64,000 nt of DNA, taken from NCBI GenBank assembly GCA_019775845.1, contig JADQAV010000002.1:1550001-1614000 (forward strand). Reading direction: 5' to 3'. The translations under genes and the position numbers were made by a program. The DNA comes from Myrmaecium sp. VS I D KN 1. Lineage: Eukaryota; Ascomycota; Dothideomycetes; Valsariales; Valsariaceae. Positions within the stretch are counted from its first letter, which is position 1, and each line of letters starts with the position of its first letter. A model generated the notes under the pieces. It searched no databases. It was not told the origin of the DNA and was given only the letters and a program-made list of their open reading frames with translations. Positions 21,051 through 31,740 of the stretch are shown one piece after another.

Positions 21051-21775
21051 GAACACTAGGGTTTCCTGACGTTTATCCGTGTGCCTGGCGATTTCTTTTT
21101 CTTTGAACCACGATACGGAGTAATTAGAGAATGCTTGCTCAGCCTTACGTGGGCGACGGAGCCGGGATTGAAGCTCTGGACTGGAGGGGAAGGTCAAGGC
21201 ATCCATTAGTTAGTGGGAACTTGGAAATCCTTCACCAAGCAAAAAGGGCAGCAATATGCGCCACAATCGGGGTCAAGCCAGACGGGAGCGTTTAGGCACC
21301 TAGCGAGGAAATCCCCCTGATCGGGCATGTTTAGTGGTGAAGATCGACCCGTTCATGATACGGTGAAGGTGAAGCTTTGGAAAAGAGAAGAAAGGTGTAT
21401 GAACTCCCGCCGCTGCCTCCCTAAGGTCCATCCATCATCTTTTAGCGCGCGCGGAAATCCAGGTACCAATTGTGCCAACCTAACCCCCTTCCTCCGTCTC
21501 CGTCCGGAGCCTTGCAGGGACTCGGGAGGTGCGGGGGGAGCGGACTCCTGCGTTGCGGCGAGGCGGTGCGGATGGATGATGTGTGGCTGAGACCGCCACG
21601 TTCCAACCTTCACAAATCAGCTGCCTCGGACGCCCGACGACGTCCACTCTGTCCTCCTGCTCACCCTCACCCGCACCCAGCAACTGCAGAGTGGCAGGAT
21701 GGCAGGATGGCAGGATGCATGGCACCCGTTCACGCACCCGCGCCTTTTCCCCCGAGTCGCTTGTTCCTACAGTAG

Positions 21776-21832
21776 CCTGCCCTGCCTGCCTGCTCACCCT
21801 GCCTTGCCCCTGCCCTGCCCTGCCCTGCCCTG
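21776..21832. repeat. CCTGC pentanucleotide tract
   Basis: Imperfect repeats of CCTGC, perfect for several units near 21815-21832. A GGCAGGAT octamer repeat lies about 60 bases upstream. Confidence 0.75.
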
Positions 21833-22979
21833 TCGAAGGATGCCCGCCGACCCCATGTGCATGTTCACCGCTGGGTAGGTAGTACGGAGGATATACTTTT
21901 AGCATCTCCGCTCAGCTGTTAACGTTAACCTACGTACCTTACGTTGCCTGAAGTCGCTCTGCTCCCACTCCCACGTCGGTAGGTTTCCCGCCTGCCAGCC
22001 TTCCTAACCCCCTCGAACTCCTTTTCTCTCAAGCCTCGTCGACCGATCCGATGACGTTTCAGCATACGGGGACTGGAGGCCCTCGTGGCTGACAGCCTTC
22101 GTGGCAGTGCAGTCGCCTGAACATCATTGTTCCCAATCCTTCCTCCCGCCGCGCCTCTCCCTCTTTCTCTCCCTGTCTCTTCTTCTGAAAACCGTTCCCC
22201 TCCATAATGTAATCACCACCGTGATCTCCACCGCTGGTTACAGGATGCGGATGATGATATCGCAACCGGTGAGGGTGCTGTTCCTGCCGTCTTGTCTTGT
22301 TATTGCAGTACTGTTTAGTCTGTACCTACTACCTAGCATGCCCGATCGTTTGTTCCCTGCTGTTTTTGTCGCCCGTCAGGCAGCGATGTTCTCCATCTCA
22401 TCCCGTCTCGTCGCTTTATAAGACGGTCACCCATCCCTGCCTACGTCCACCTTCAACATCGTCCGCTTTCGAACACTGCATTCAATCTCTACTGCTACTA
22501 CGCATTCCTGTGACTTCCATCTCTGTCTGTCCACTTCAAATCATTCTTTGTCTCCGGCATCCATACCTTGCGTCGGACGTCCCTCGTCCCTCGTCTCTAT
22601 CTACACGCTAGAGCGACTGCTTGTCTCACCTTCCCTCGATCAGCTGTGCCACAAGATATCACTCTTGCCTATCCGCACATACACAACCTCCGTCCACGAG
22701 GTACTTCAAGGTGACCCGGATATTTAAGTCGTGTAGCTGCACTCGTGCACCGTCGACAACCGTAACTCGCCAGGTGCCTGGACAGTCAGCTATATTTACT
22801 GTCCACCGGTCGCTCAGCACTTCAGAGCTCACCGTCGTACATCCCTCGTGCTCTCACATACTCTGTGGACCTCTTGCCTTCTTCCTGCTGGACAGGGACA
22901 GTCCGACACGCATACATACCCCACCGCATCCCCTCCGTTTTCGTCACCGGCTGTCGAGAGGACAGCAACATCTGAAAGA

Positions 22980-25277
22980 ATGTGTCGGCTCGAGCAGAGA
23001 AGATACACCTACTCCGACGGGACTTACGCAGTCTATGAGTACCCGAGACTGTGCAGCAGAAGCGATGGGACCAACCCCTGCTCGATGCGTACTTATGAGC
23101 AAACCGAGTACCGTCTTCATTATCCGCAACCATCCCGGGACCCGCATCATTCGTCAATACTCCGTCCATCACCATCTTCACCCCGCTCGCCTGTCTTGGC
23201 CTCAACGCCATCGAACGGTTACAATGGTGTCACCATCGTGGAGAGACGCCCTGCCAACGTGGATGGTTCCGGACAGAAGCCCCTAGACCGTCGCGGCTCC
23301 AAGAGACACCCCTTCAATCCTAAATTGATTATCAGCTTTGGCAGCCCGAGGAAGTCTGACAGGCACGACAGGGAGTATTACCGCCATTCCAGACCATCGA
23401 CGGATGCGTCAGACGTGGCTGTGGTCGATTCTTCAACATCCACGTCGGCCCCATCCCCGGTGACGGCGGCTCCTGAGGTGCATCAGCCCGACCATGTTGG
23501 CAACGGCCACTCACATCACCGCCATGCCCATCCTGTGACAGATTCAAGAGCCGACCCTTCTCGACCCTCTCCGCCCACCGTGCCCCCAGTCCCTCCTGCG
23601 GCGCCGTCTCCCCCTGTCTCACCAATATCTCCTCAGGACCGAAGCAACCGGGGCACGCGGGTTCAGCCCATCATCCACAACCCTGGGAACACCGCCGCCG
23701 AGGTATCAACCACTATCCGGCCGGCAGTTCGTTCGGTCGAACCTCCACGTCGGAACCGGTCCCAGACTCAGCGCGTCCGGTTCGAGGATGATGAGCCTGA
23801 CCGGGCAGAAAGGGTGGCGGCCGAGCGTGCAGAGGAAGCCCGGCAAGCGGAGATCGAACGGGCGAGGCTCATGGACCGCGATAGGCGGCGAGAATCTGAC
23901 GCCCGACAGCGCGAGGCTGAAGCCAGAGAAGCCGCCCGGGCGGCATTGCGAGAGCAGGCGCGAGAGCAGGCACGGAAGGAAGAGATGGAAGACCGGTGGG
24001 CTGCGAGAGAGATGGCGCGTTTGGAAGAGCGCGATCGAATGCGAAAGGAGAAGGAGCATGAGAGGGTGCGGAAAGAGCGGGAGGAGCATGAGGCACGCGA
24101 GAAGAGGGCTCGGGAAGAGCTGGAAAGGGAGAGGCTGGCTGCACGTAAGAAAGCCGCAGAAGAAGAAGAGAGGAAGAGGAAGGAGCGGGAAGAGGACGAA
24201 AGAAGGAAGCGACGACTGGAACAGATTGAAGAGGAGAAACGAAGGCAGATGGAGAAGGAAAGACGAAGACAGATGGAAGAGGAGAAGCGAAGACAGATGG
24301 AAGAGGAGAAACGACGAGAGATGGAAGAGAGGAAACGAAGACAGGCGGAAGAGGAGAGACGAAGACAGGTAGAGGAGGAGAGACGAAGGAAGTTGGAAGA
24401 GGAGAGACGTCGGAAGTTGGAAGAGGAGAGACGAAGGAAGTTGGAAGAGGAGAGGCGAAGAGAGATAGAAAGGGAAAAACGAAAACAGATAGAAGAGGAA
24501 AAACAAAGGAAGATAGAAGAGGAGAAACGAAGGAAGTTGGAAGAGGAGAGACGAAGAAAGATGGAAGAGGAGAAACGAAGACAAGTGGAAGAGGAGAAGC
24601 GAAGACAGGTCGAAGAGGAAAAACGACAACAGATGCATGACGAGGCCTTGAGAGACACTTACGCGCAAATGGCCAGAGAAAGAGCCGCTACACAAGCCAG
24701 AGAGCGACAGGAATTAGAGAAGAGGCAACGTCAAGAGGCGCTGGAGCGGCTCGAGAGAGAACGTGAAGCACGTGCCCAGGAAGAGATTCAGAGAGCGCAA
24801 GAGAGAGTCGACTATTGGGAAGCAAGGGTCAGAGTCCGCGAGGGCTGGGAGGGGGGAAGTGAAAATATGAATTTCGAATTCGACTTCTCTCCACCGTCCG
24901 GTTGGCCTGGTGTTCCCCCGCCGCCTGACAGTGGGTATGGCTACATGTCCGCTTCTGGGTCAGGCCCACGGCCACGCCTTGAGCAGCTTGACGTTAGCAT
25001 TTCTTCCGGTTCCCCGAGGCCGATGCCAACTTTGTCGCCCGGTGACCAAGCCATGCAGGCGCACGGCGAACGAATCATCGCCGAGGAACGAGCTCGTGAG
25101 CGCACAAGGGAGCTGCGGCGGAACCTGGGGCAGCCGAGTCTGGAGGAGGACGATGATGATGATGAGGAGGAGGAGGAGGATGACGACGACGAGTTGGGTC
25201 CTCCGCTGGGATTGAATACAATTGGTGGCTACCACCACGTCGTGGGTCGATTTGGAACGAGAATCCGACGGAGATGA
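22980..25277 (+). CDS. Fungal protein with long Glu/Arg/Lys octad repeat helix
   Basis: Single exon of 765 aa from ATG 22980. The N terminus (MCRLEQRRYTYSDGTYAVYE, then LCSRSDGTNPCSMRTYEQTE) has spaced Cys residues around a YxYxDG pattern that I associate with a fungal family of unknown function. Then come a Pro/Ser/His-rich disordered linker (about 90-260) and a charged helical region (about 265-620). Its core (about 24225-24640) is some 17 copies of an eight-residue unit such as LEEERRRK or MEEEKRRQ. The octad spacing fits a free-standing single alpha-helix better than a heptad coiled coil. The tail has an acidic run (EEDDDDDEEEEEDDDDE) and ends basic (FGTRIRRR). No enzyme motif. The start is the first ATG of the conserved N terminus; the frame is open to 22848. 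Confidence 0.8.
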   Translation: MCRLEQRRYTYSDGTYAVYEYPRLCSRSDGTNPCSMRTYEQTEYRLHYPQPSRDPHHSSILRPSPSSPRSPVLASTPSNGYNGVTIVERRPANVDGSGQKPLDRRGSKRHPFNPKLIISFGSPRKSDRHDREYYRHSRPSTDASDVAVVDSSTSTSAPSPVTAAPEVHQPDHVGNGHSHHRHAHPVTDSRADPSRPSPPTVPPVPPAAPSPPVSPISPQDRSNRGTRVQPIIHNPGNTAAEVSTTIRPAVRSVEPPRRNRSQTQRVRFEDDEPDRAERVAAERAEEARQAEIERARLMDRDRRRESDARQREAEAREAARAALREQAREQARKEEMEDRWAAREMARLEERDRMRKEKEHERVRKEREEHEAREKRAREELERERLAARKKAAEEEERKRKEREEDERRKRRLEQIEEEKRRQMEKERRRQMEEEKRRQMEEEKRREMEERKRRQAEEERRRQVEEERRRKLEEERRRKLEEERRRKLEEERRREIEREKRKQIEEEKQRKIEEEKRRKLEEERRRKMEEEKRRQVEEEKRRQVEEEKRQQMHDEALRDTYAQMARERAATQARERQELEKRQRQEALERLEREREARAQEEIQRAQERVDYWEARVRVREGWEGGSENMNFEFDFSPPSGWPGVPPPPDSGYGYMSASGSGPRPRLEQLDVSISSGSPRPMPTLSPGDQAMQAHGERIIAEERARERTRELRRNLGQPSLEEDDDDDEEEEEDDDDELGPPLGLNTIGGYHHVVGRFGTRIRRR
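24225..24640 (+). repeat. Coding minisatellite, 24-bp unit (8 aa, EEERRRKL-like)
   Basis: About 17 imperfect copies of a 24-base unit such as GAGGAGAGACGAAGGAAGTT plus four more bases, all in frame inside the gene at 22980. Adjacent copies near 24380-24450 are nearly identical, suggesting recent slippage. Confidence 0.85.
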
Positions 25278-25918
25278 ATGGCCTGTCCGATGCATTCATT
25301 CATTCATTCATGATATTTAGTTCCCTTCTTTTTGCTGTTGTCCGGGTAGCTTAATGAATCATAAAGGAAGGACTGTTTGTTAATGTAGGTACATAGTAAG
25401 ACCTACCTAATGGAAGCCGGTTATGTTTATGTACTGCACACATGCATGCATGATATATGCATTCACCGTCGTGATCAAGATCGGTTTCTTGTGAGATGGA
25501 ACAGTGTCGGATATACCTACAGTAACTACAGTAGTGGTCGTTGTTCTGGAAACCTGCATACACGTGTAAGGGAGCTCGGCCTCAGCCTTATCCAGGGACG
25601 ATGACTTGTCCGCCGGCCCGTCGCAGCACGCTAAGCGCCAAGGACACCGACTGCGCAGTGCAGGCCAAGCCAGGCCAGGCGTGTTTCCCGCTCTTCCCCC
25701 CTCCGCCCTCCCCTCCAAGCGCGACATCATTCCTCCTCCTTCTGGCATAGCCTGGCCGTCCTCGTCTCTCACCAAGCTCGGTCGGTCGCACCTCGCACCT
25801 GTACCTATCTATACCTGCACTTCCACTTCCACCTTCACCCAACCACCGTTTCCCTCGCAACCTCTTGGATTCTTGACGTTTGACCGCGCCGCGGTCACGA
25901 CGACGACGACGGCAGACA
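25278..25918. other. Intergenic between tandem genes
   Basis: 641 bases with a short CATT repeat at 25293-25311 and a C-rich leader before the deacetylase start. No further gene supported. Confidence 0.5.
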
Positions 25919-28900
25919 ATGCATAAACCCCCCGGACCCACGCACCGCCCTCCCCAAGCACCCACGTCCCATCCGACAACAAACAACGCAGCCCGCGATG
26001 CGACTTCGCTGGCCGAACCCTCCCCACGCCCGTCGTCGCTGAACATCCCCGCCCGGTCCTCGCCGTCCCCGTCTCCGGCCGGCATGTCGTCGAGGCAGTA
26101 TAAGAGCCCGCGCCAGTTGACGTCCCCGGCCGGTCCTCGCCCACCGACCAGTCCCCTCAGCCCGTTCCACCGCAGCGCCAGCTCGATGAGCGTCGAGCGA
26201 CGGTCCGCCTCGCCCGCACTCGCCCGAAAGACATCCGCCGGATCCCTGAGGAATGGCGACGTCGCCACGGCCCCCAAGCGCCGGAGCTCGATACTGCAGC
26301 CCGTGCCGTCTCAGCCCGAGGAGGAAGTGAGGATGCCGTTGACGGCCGCGGGCATTGCGAAGGACTTCTTTACGAAAGAGCTGGAGTTGCATGAAGGGCA
26401 CACAAACGCGGGAACGGTCGTTTTCCTCCACGACTCGTGCTACGGACACCGCTTCTCGAGGCCGAAGACGACCAAGTCCACGCTCAGCTTGATCGTCGAG
26501 CGTCCGGAGCGCATCCTTGCGAGCGTGCTTGGAATATCCACGGCTTACGTGCGGCTTGGAGGCAGGCACGCCGAAGGACATCGACCACCTCGACCCGACG
26601 CCGAACCCACGGCCGATATCCCGTTCCGGATCTGCAAGACCTCCCGCTCCGTCCCCATCACCTCGCCGGTCGTGACCAATGTGCACGGAACGAAGTGGAT
26701 GGAAGAACTCAAGGAGATGTGCATGGCGGCCGAACATAAACTCGCGACTACGGGCAAGGAACTGAGCAGGACGGCTGATGCGGCGGGTGAAGAGAAGGAA
26801 CAGTTCCACGAAGGCGATTTATACCTTGCGCCGGAGACCTTGAACGCGCTCCAGGGAGCTTTGGGAGGCGTGCTCGATGGTGTCGATGCTGTTTTCGAAG
26901 GGACAAGCTCTGGACGTGGTCCGTCAAGAGCCTTCGTCTGCATCCGCCCGCCGGGCCATCACTGCTCGGCGGATTTCCCATCGGGATTCTGCTGGTTGAA
27001 CAACGTTCACGTTGGCATCCAGCATGCGGCACTCGCTCACGGTCTGACCCATGCTGCCATTATTGACTTCGACCTGCACCACGGGGATGGATCTCAAGCG
27101 ATCACCTGGGAACACAACGCGAGAGTGCTCAAGATGCCCAAGAACACCAACGCTAGCAAAAAGACACATATCGGCTATTTCAGCCTCCACGATATCAACT
27201 CGTATCCTTGCGAATGGGGTGACGTGGAGAAGGTGCAGAACGCCAGTCTGTGCATCGAGCAGGCGCATGGGCAGTCGATCTGGAACGTCCACTTACAACC
27301 CTGGAAGACCGAGGAAGAGTTCTGGGCGTTGTATGAGAACCGATACTTGATCCTTCTCGAGAAGGCGCGGGCATTTCTCAAGCACCACACCCAGCAACTG
27401 CGTTCCGCGCCGAACAAACCGCAACCGAAGGCGGCCATCTTCATCTCCGCAGGCTTCGATGCGAGCGAATGGGAAAGTCAGGGGATGCAGAGGCATAAGG
27501 TTAACGTGCCGACGGAGTTCTACGCGCGTTTCACCACGGATGTCACGCGGTTGGCCGAGGAAGAGGGTACGGGTGTGGACGGACGCGTGATCAGTGTCTT
27601 GGAAGGCGGGTACAGTGACCGAGCTCTGACGAGCGGTGTCTTGAGTCACTTGAGCGGACTTTGCCATGGACAGGTTCAAGCTCCACCAAAGACTAACCCG
27701 GTAGACGGCTTCGATTCTACGATAGAACGGATGGCGAACCTCAACCTTGCCGGTTCGGGCGAGGGTGCGCAGACGTATCAGACCGCATGGTGGCAGCCTG
27801 CGGCCCTACATGCATTGGAGACTCTTGTATACCCTATCCCGCCTGCGCCGATCAAGAGGCCGAAGCAAGGCCCTATGCCGTCGTACAGCTCACCGACGCA
27901 GTCGTTCACGGCGAAAGTGGTCGACCCGACCAAGATTCGCAATATGTCTGCTGGGTCAATGCGAGCACCTCCCAGTCCTCCGCGCGAACCCACGCCACCC
28001 CCACCAGAAGTGGAGTGGACGATGGCCGCACACGAGCTGAGCCGACTGCTGATCCCTCAGGATCGCCAAACGAAAAGCTGCAGGCCGGAAGACTTGCGGG
28101 AGACCCGTGAGAAAAAGGAGCGTAAGTCGACCGGCGCGTTACCGATCGAGCCTTCGGGACGGCAGTTGCGGTCGAGAAAGCCCAAAGCTGGCACTTTTAC
28201 CGAAGTCAACTCGGATGATGATGACGCCGTTTCTCTGCGATCCGCTTCGCGGACCAGTCGTCGCAAGACCATCGACGTCCCCCAGGTCGTCGAATCCGCA
28301 GATGCGCAACCTCCGTTGCCGGATCGGCGCTCCAGCGTTGCTTCTAGCGTTGGCACGACGATTTCTTCGTCACGGCGGTCGAGCATTGTGCCTTCCACGA
28401 CGGCCGACGGTGGCCTTCCGGTTCAGAAGACGAGGACCGGCGCGAATACCCGTCCGGAGACGACTCAGCCGAAGGCGGAGAAGAAAGAGGCGCCCGTCCA
28501 CGCGCGCGCAGTGTCATCAAAATCCGCAGGAGGTAGCCCTACAGGCCCGGCTGTGAAGGAGAACGACGTGGATCAGTTGACCTCCGGGCTCAAGCGGATC
28601 TCTCTCAAGCTGCCGCCCAAGGAAGAGTATGAAGCCCGCGAAAGGCAGAAGGCGGCGGAGGCTGAGAAGAAGAAGGCGGCAGCAGCAGCAAAGGCGGGTG
28701 CTCGCAAGACACCGGCGTCGCGAGCTCCGAGGGCTACGCATGCAGCGAAGAAAAGCGTGGCAAAACCACCAGCAACAGCGCCGCAAGCGGATGCAGTCCC
28801 AAATGGCACATCCTCTCGCGAAGAAGGTCAGGGCTCAAAGCTGGAATCAGGGGCCTTCAACAGCCCTCCTCAGACCGCAAAACAAGAGGACGTCTCTACA

Positions 28901-29344
28901 GCCCAAGCTAACTCCTCGCCACCTCCAACGGAGCCTCACTCCACGGCAAAGCTCTTCCCTCCCGACTCCCCATCCACGCCCCTCGTCCTCACCGAGGACC
29001 AGCTCCCGCAGATCGAACTGCCCACCACCCTCCCACCCTTACACCCCGTCATCTCCCCTCCGCACCCGGACACCCCGCCACCGCCCCCGCCCGCCGGCGC
29101 GCCCGAGTTCGTCCATTACCATTACCAATACCCTCGTCCTGGACCGCCGCACGCCCCGCCCATGCCACACGGCCCGGGTCCGATCCAGTGGATGCCGTTG
29201 AACTCGGATGTGGCGGCGAAGGCTACGGAGGCGACCCAGGTGAACCCGCCGACACCCCGCTCTGTGGAGGGTGACGGTGGTGCGCCTGCTAAGAGCGAGG
29301 GCGATGGAGACAGTAGGGACGGTTTGGAGACGCCTGCTGCTTGA
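25919..29344 (+). CDS. hos3: Histone deacetylase, Hos3 type
   Basis: Zinc-dependent deacetylase of the fungal Hos3 class. Single exon, 1141 aa from ATG 25919. Residues 1-140 are Ser/Pro-rich and disordered. The catalytic domain (about 160-620) has VVFLHDSCYGHRFSRPKT, the active-site IRPPGHH (342-348), FPSGFCWLNNVHVGIQHA, zinc ligands in DFDLHHGDG (Asp385, His387), GYFSLHDINSYPCEWGD, ISAGFDASEWESQG and VLEGGYSD. All expected catalytic residues are present. The long C-terminal tail (about 640-1141) is Pro/Ser/Lys-rich with an Ala/Lys helix (about 900-940) and ends in proline-rich segments; this tail is usual for filamentous fungi. The start is the first in-frame ATG with protein-like sequence; ATG 26083 (MSSRQYKSP) is possible. 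Confidence 0.93.
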   Translation: MHKPPGPTHRPPQAPTSHPTTNNAARDATSLAEPSPRPSSLNIPARSSPSPSPAGMSSRQYKSPRQLTSPAGPRPPTSPLSPFHRSASSMSVERRSASPALARKTSAGSLRNGDVATAPKRRSSILQPVPSQPEEEVRMPLTAAGIAKDFFTKELELHEGHTNAGTVVFLHDSCYGHRFSRPKTTKSTLSLIVERPERILASVLGISTAYVRLGGRHAEGHRPPRPDAEPTADIPFRICKTSRSVPITSPVVTNVHGTKWMEELKEMCMAAEHKLATTGKELSRTADAAGEEKEQFHEGDLYLAPETLNALQGALGGVLDGVDAVFEGTSSGRGPSRAFVCIRPPGHHCSADFPSGFCWLNNVHVGIQHAALAHGLTHAAIIDFDLHHGDGSQAITWEHNARVLKMPKNTNASKKTHIGYFSLHDINSYPCEWGDVEKVQNASLCIEQAHGQSIWNVHLQPWKTEEEFWALYENRYLILLEKARAFLKHHTQQLRSAPNKPQPKAAIFISAGFDASEWESQGMQRHKVNVPTEFYARFTTDVTRLAEEEGTGVDGRVISVLEGGYSDRALTSGVLSHLSGLCHGQVQAPPKTNPVDGFDSTIERMANLNLAGSGEGAQTYQTAWWQPAALHALETLVYPIPPAPIKRPKQGPMPSYSSPTQSFTAKVVDPTKIRNMSAGSMRAPPSPPREPTPPPPEVEWTMAAHELSRLLIPQDRQTKSCRPEDLRETREKKERKSTGALPIEPSGRQLRSRKPKAGTFTEVNSDDDDAVSLRSASRTSRRKTIDVPQVVESADAQPPLPDRRSSVASSVGTTISSSRRSSIVPSTTADGGLPVQKTRTGANTRPETTQPKAEKKEAPVHARAVSSKSAGGSPTGPAVKENDVDQLTSGLKRISLKLPPKEEYEARERQKAAEAEKKKAAAAAKAGARKTPASRAPRATHAAKKSVAKPPATAPQADAVPNGTSSREEGQGSKLESGAFNSPPQTAKQEDVSTAQANSSPPPTEPHSTAKLFPPDSPSTPLVLTEDQLPQIELPTTLPPLHPVISPPHPDTPPPPPPAGAPEFVHYHYQYPRPGPPHAPPMPHGPGPIQWMPLNSDVAAKATEATQVNPPTPRSVEGDGGAPAKSEGDGDSRDGLETPAA

Positions 29345-30332
29345 TGAGCGGCGGCAGAAGGCCGTGGTTTACGAGTTTGCCTGATTGGTGGAGGGAGGGG
29401 GGCGTCATTATCAGGAGTTCTCCACAGCGATGCGTGTCTGTAGGTATGGCGCACCGTGGTCTTATCGGCGCAACCATCTGGCCTGTTTTTCTGTTCTTGT
29501 TTTGCCTTCCCGTTTTTGATTTTTCTTCTTGCTTTTCGGCTCTGATGGAGGGCGCGGGAGAGGAGTGATTTGGTCATTCTGGAGATACCCGGTTGGAAAA
29601 GCAAAGGCGTCGACATATACATACAAACGTGTGGCGGAAAGGAGCAGGGAGTCGCGGGAGTCAGACAGGGTGACATACACATTTCGGTGGTAGTTTTTGT
29701 TTTTGTCACAGTCCGTGGTCTTCCTCCTAGAAGGTCGAGATGAACCTGGAACACCAAACGTCACGGCAAGATGACATACATAACGGACATGTAGAACACA
29801 GACAGCTTTTCGATTATAATCATTACAAGTCTCACTTCTGCCATTCTTGGGGGGTTCCCTGTCCTTTGATACGGACCACCCACTCACCCGCTCTGTACGT
29901 CATCATCACAACAGCCAACCCGACCCCTCAACATGCGATCCAGATCCAGACCCAGACGACCACGTGCACGGGCCGTGGACCTCGTGCCCTGCCCCGAGAG
30001 GCACGTGGGGGCCTAGGATCCGCGCACGCGAAGAAGCTCTTGCAGAAACCTGGGCCAACCCTCGCTCTCGTCCGTCCCTCTGATCTACGTCACGTTGGTT
30101 TGGAATAGTACGGTATCTTCGGGATCCGATTCGGAGGACCACCACGTGTCCGCCCAAGGCACCTCGTCACCGGCACCGTGCAGTTAGACAGACTATGCCC
30201 TAGCGCAGGTCGTTGATGCCTCTGCAAAGCTTCTCGCCGCACCTGATCTCGTTTTTTGGGGGGTAAGGGGGGCGTATTCCTTCCTCTGATTCTGCTTCTT
30301 CTCTTTCTTCTCTCCGGAGGCCGGCGCATGCC
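29345..30332. other. Convergent intergenic region
   Basis: 988 bases between the stops of hos3 (plus) and tip41 (minus), holding both 3' untranslated regions. A minus-strand frame crossing the hos3 stop (29122-29757) is a shadow. No gene supported. Confidence 0.5.
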
Positions 30333-31199
30333 TCATTTCAACACGACGCGCTCCAGCTTGTGTTCCACCACCCTCAGCTCGTTCACCAGCCGATTAGGCT
30401 CCCTCAGCAACGCCGGGACATCCTCCCTCGTCCTCGCCAGCGATTTCCGCACCTTGGCGTAATCCTCTTCCCGGGAGGTGTATTCCCGGATGACCTCGCC
30501 CGTTTCGAACTCGACGTAGACGCGCGTGTCGCGGATGCGGAAGATGACGTCGTCCAGGCGCAGGAAGAAGCGGGAGAGCAGCAGGAGGCGCTGGGGCATG
30601 ACGCGGATCTTGCAGCTCAGGATCGCGGCGCCGTTGTCCGCCAGTTCGTCCTCGTAGAGCACGACGTCGTCGAAGAAGAGAATTGGGTCGGGACGCTTGA
30701 GGAGATCGAGCGGTAGCAGCGTCGTCGTGGGCTGGAAGGATAGTGAGGCAGGAGAGGGGTCGACCGGGGTGCTGACGGTGCCGGCGTAGTCGGTGCTGTA
30801 GGACCAGTCGAAGGGCTTGACGACATCGACAATGTCGGCGGAATGGTGTTGCCTTGGTGCGACGTCAACGGAGTGCGTACAAGCTAGTCAGATTGGGCGA
30901 GGGTACCTGTTCTGTTGCCACTCCTTGGAGTACGCGACCTTGAGCATGGCCGCGCCGGTCTTGTCGACGCGATCGAGGGCGTCGAAGGCGTTGAACTCGA
31001 TCTTCCAGCCGCTGGCGAAGTGCTCGATGCGCACGAGGTTGTCGCCGAAGATCATCTCCGGCGGAGCGATGCCGAGTTTGCTGGTCATCTCTTCGATCGG
31101 GCCGGCCTTAAGGATGGGCAGCTTGCGGGTGGTGATCTTGTAGCCGGCCTGGGTCAGAGAGCTCTCGCCGCCGACCTCACTCACGGGGTGGGTCGCCAT
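30333..31199 (-). CDS. tip41: TIP41-family protein (TOR / PP2A signalling)
   Basis: Relative of yeast Tip41, which binds the PP2A regulator Tap42 in TOR nutrient signalling. Exons on the minus strand 31199-30907 and 30852-30333 give 270 aa. The family signature is clear: YKITTRKLPILKAGPIEEM, FGDNLVRIEH, WKIEFNAFDALDRVDKTG, then across the intron (AACAG|GTACCC) FDWSYSTDYAGT, PDPILFFDDVVLYEDEL, and RVMPQRLLLLSRFFLRLDDV, then RIRDTRVYVEFE. The tail LVNELRVVEHKLERVVLK is complete. Length is typical. It faces the Aurora kinase gene across a 541-bp divergent region. YpkA, also TOR-linked, is 27 kb away, probably by chance. Confidence 0.95.
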
Positions 31200-31740
31200 C
31201 TGGACTGCTTGAGGAGGCAGGTGAAGCTGAAGGAACACTGTCGGCGTAGTGCCCACCAGAAGCACACAACGAACGATGATGTTTGGTTCAAGGGATCTTG
31301 ACGGACATGATGGACGCGGAGAAGAAGACGGGACGACGGAGGTGGAGGGGTCCGACGCGGGTTCGGAGGGGCAAACGCCAAGCACCAACCGCTGGCCGTC
31401 TGGAGCGTGGCGGACCGGGTAACTGTTGGCGCGCAACATAAGCGAGGTTGCGGATCGGTTGGTTGCCAGGAGCAACGCCGCCAATAAACATCCCATCGCA
31501 TCTCGTCTTCCCTCCACACCAACACTCTCACAATCACAGTCGAACCCACAACCGTTTGACATCTGAGTGTCAATCTATATAAGTAAGGTATAAGTATCCA
31601 CTCTCGTTCAGCTTCGTGCTTCTCTGTTTTTCTCCGCTCGCCGGTCCGCGTCGTTCTCTCTCTTCGCCGCTCTCTATCACCGTCGCTCGCGCTCTGTTTG
31701 CCATAATCCAAGTCTTCCGGCGCCAGGATCAACGCCAGCA
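31200..31740. promoter_or_regulatory. Divergent promoter tip41 / Aurora kinase, with TATA box
   Basis: 541 bases between opposed starts. TATATAA at 31576-31582 lies about 160 bases before the kinase ATG and is followed by a C/T-rich leader. Confidence 0.6.

Larger units (their letters stand above)
20329..22979. other. Long intergenic region with simple repeats
   Basis: 2.65 kb between the dehydratase and the octad-repeat gene. It contains a GAT/GAG triplet tract (20975-21050), three GGCAGGAT copies (about 21693-21716), a CCTGC pentamer tract (21776-21832) and a C/T-rich leader from about 22100 with several upstream ATGs. No conserved frame is recognisable; probably the large promoter and 5' leader of the next gene. 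Confidence 0.5.

Noticed and set aside
23706-24695. Two minus-strand frames of about 300 codons rich in Leu/Phe or Ser/Arg
   Set aside because: Complements of the Glu/Arg/Lys octad repeat; pure repeat shadows.
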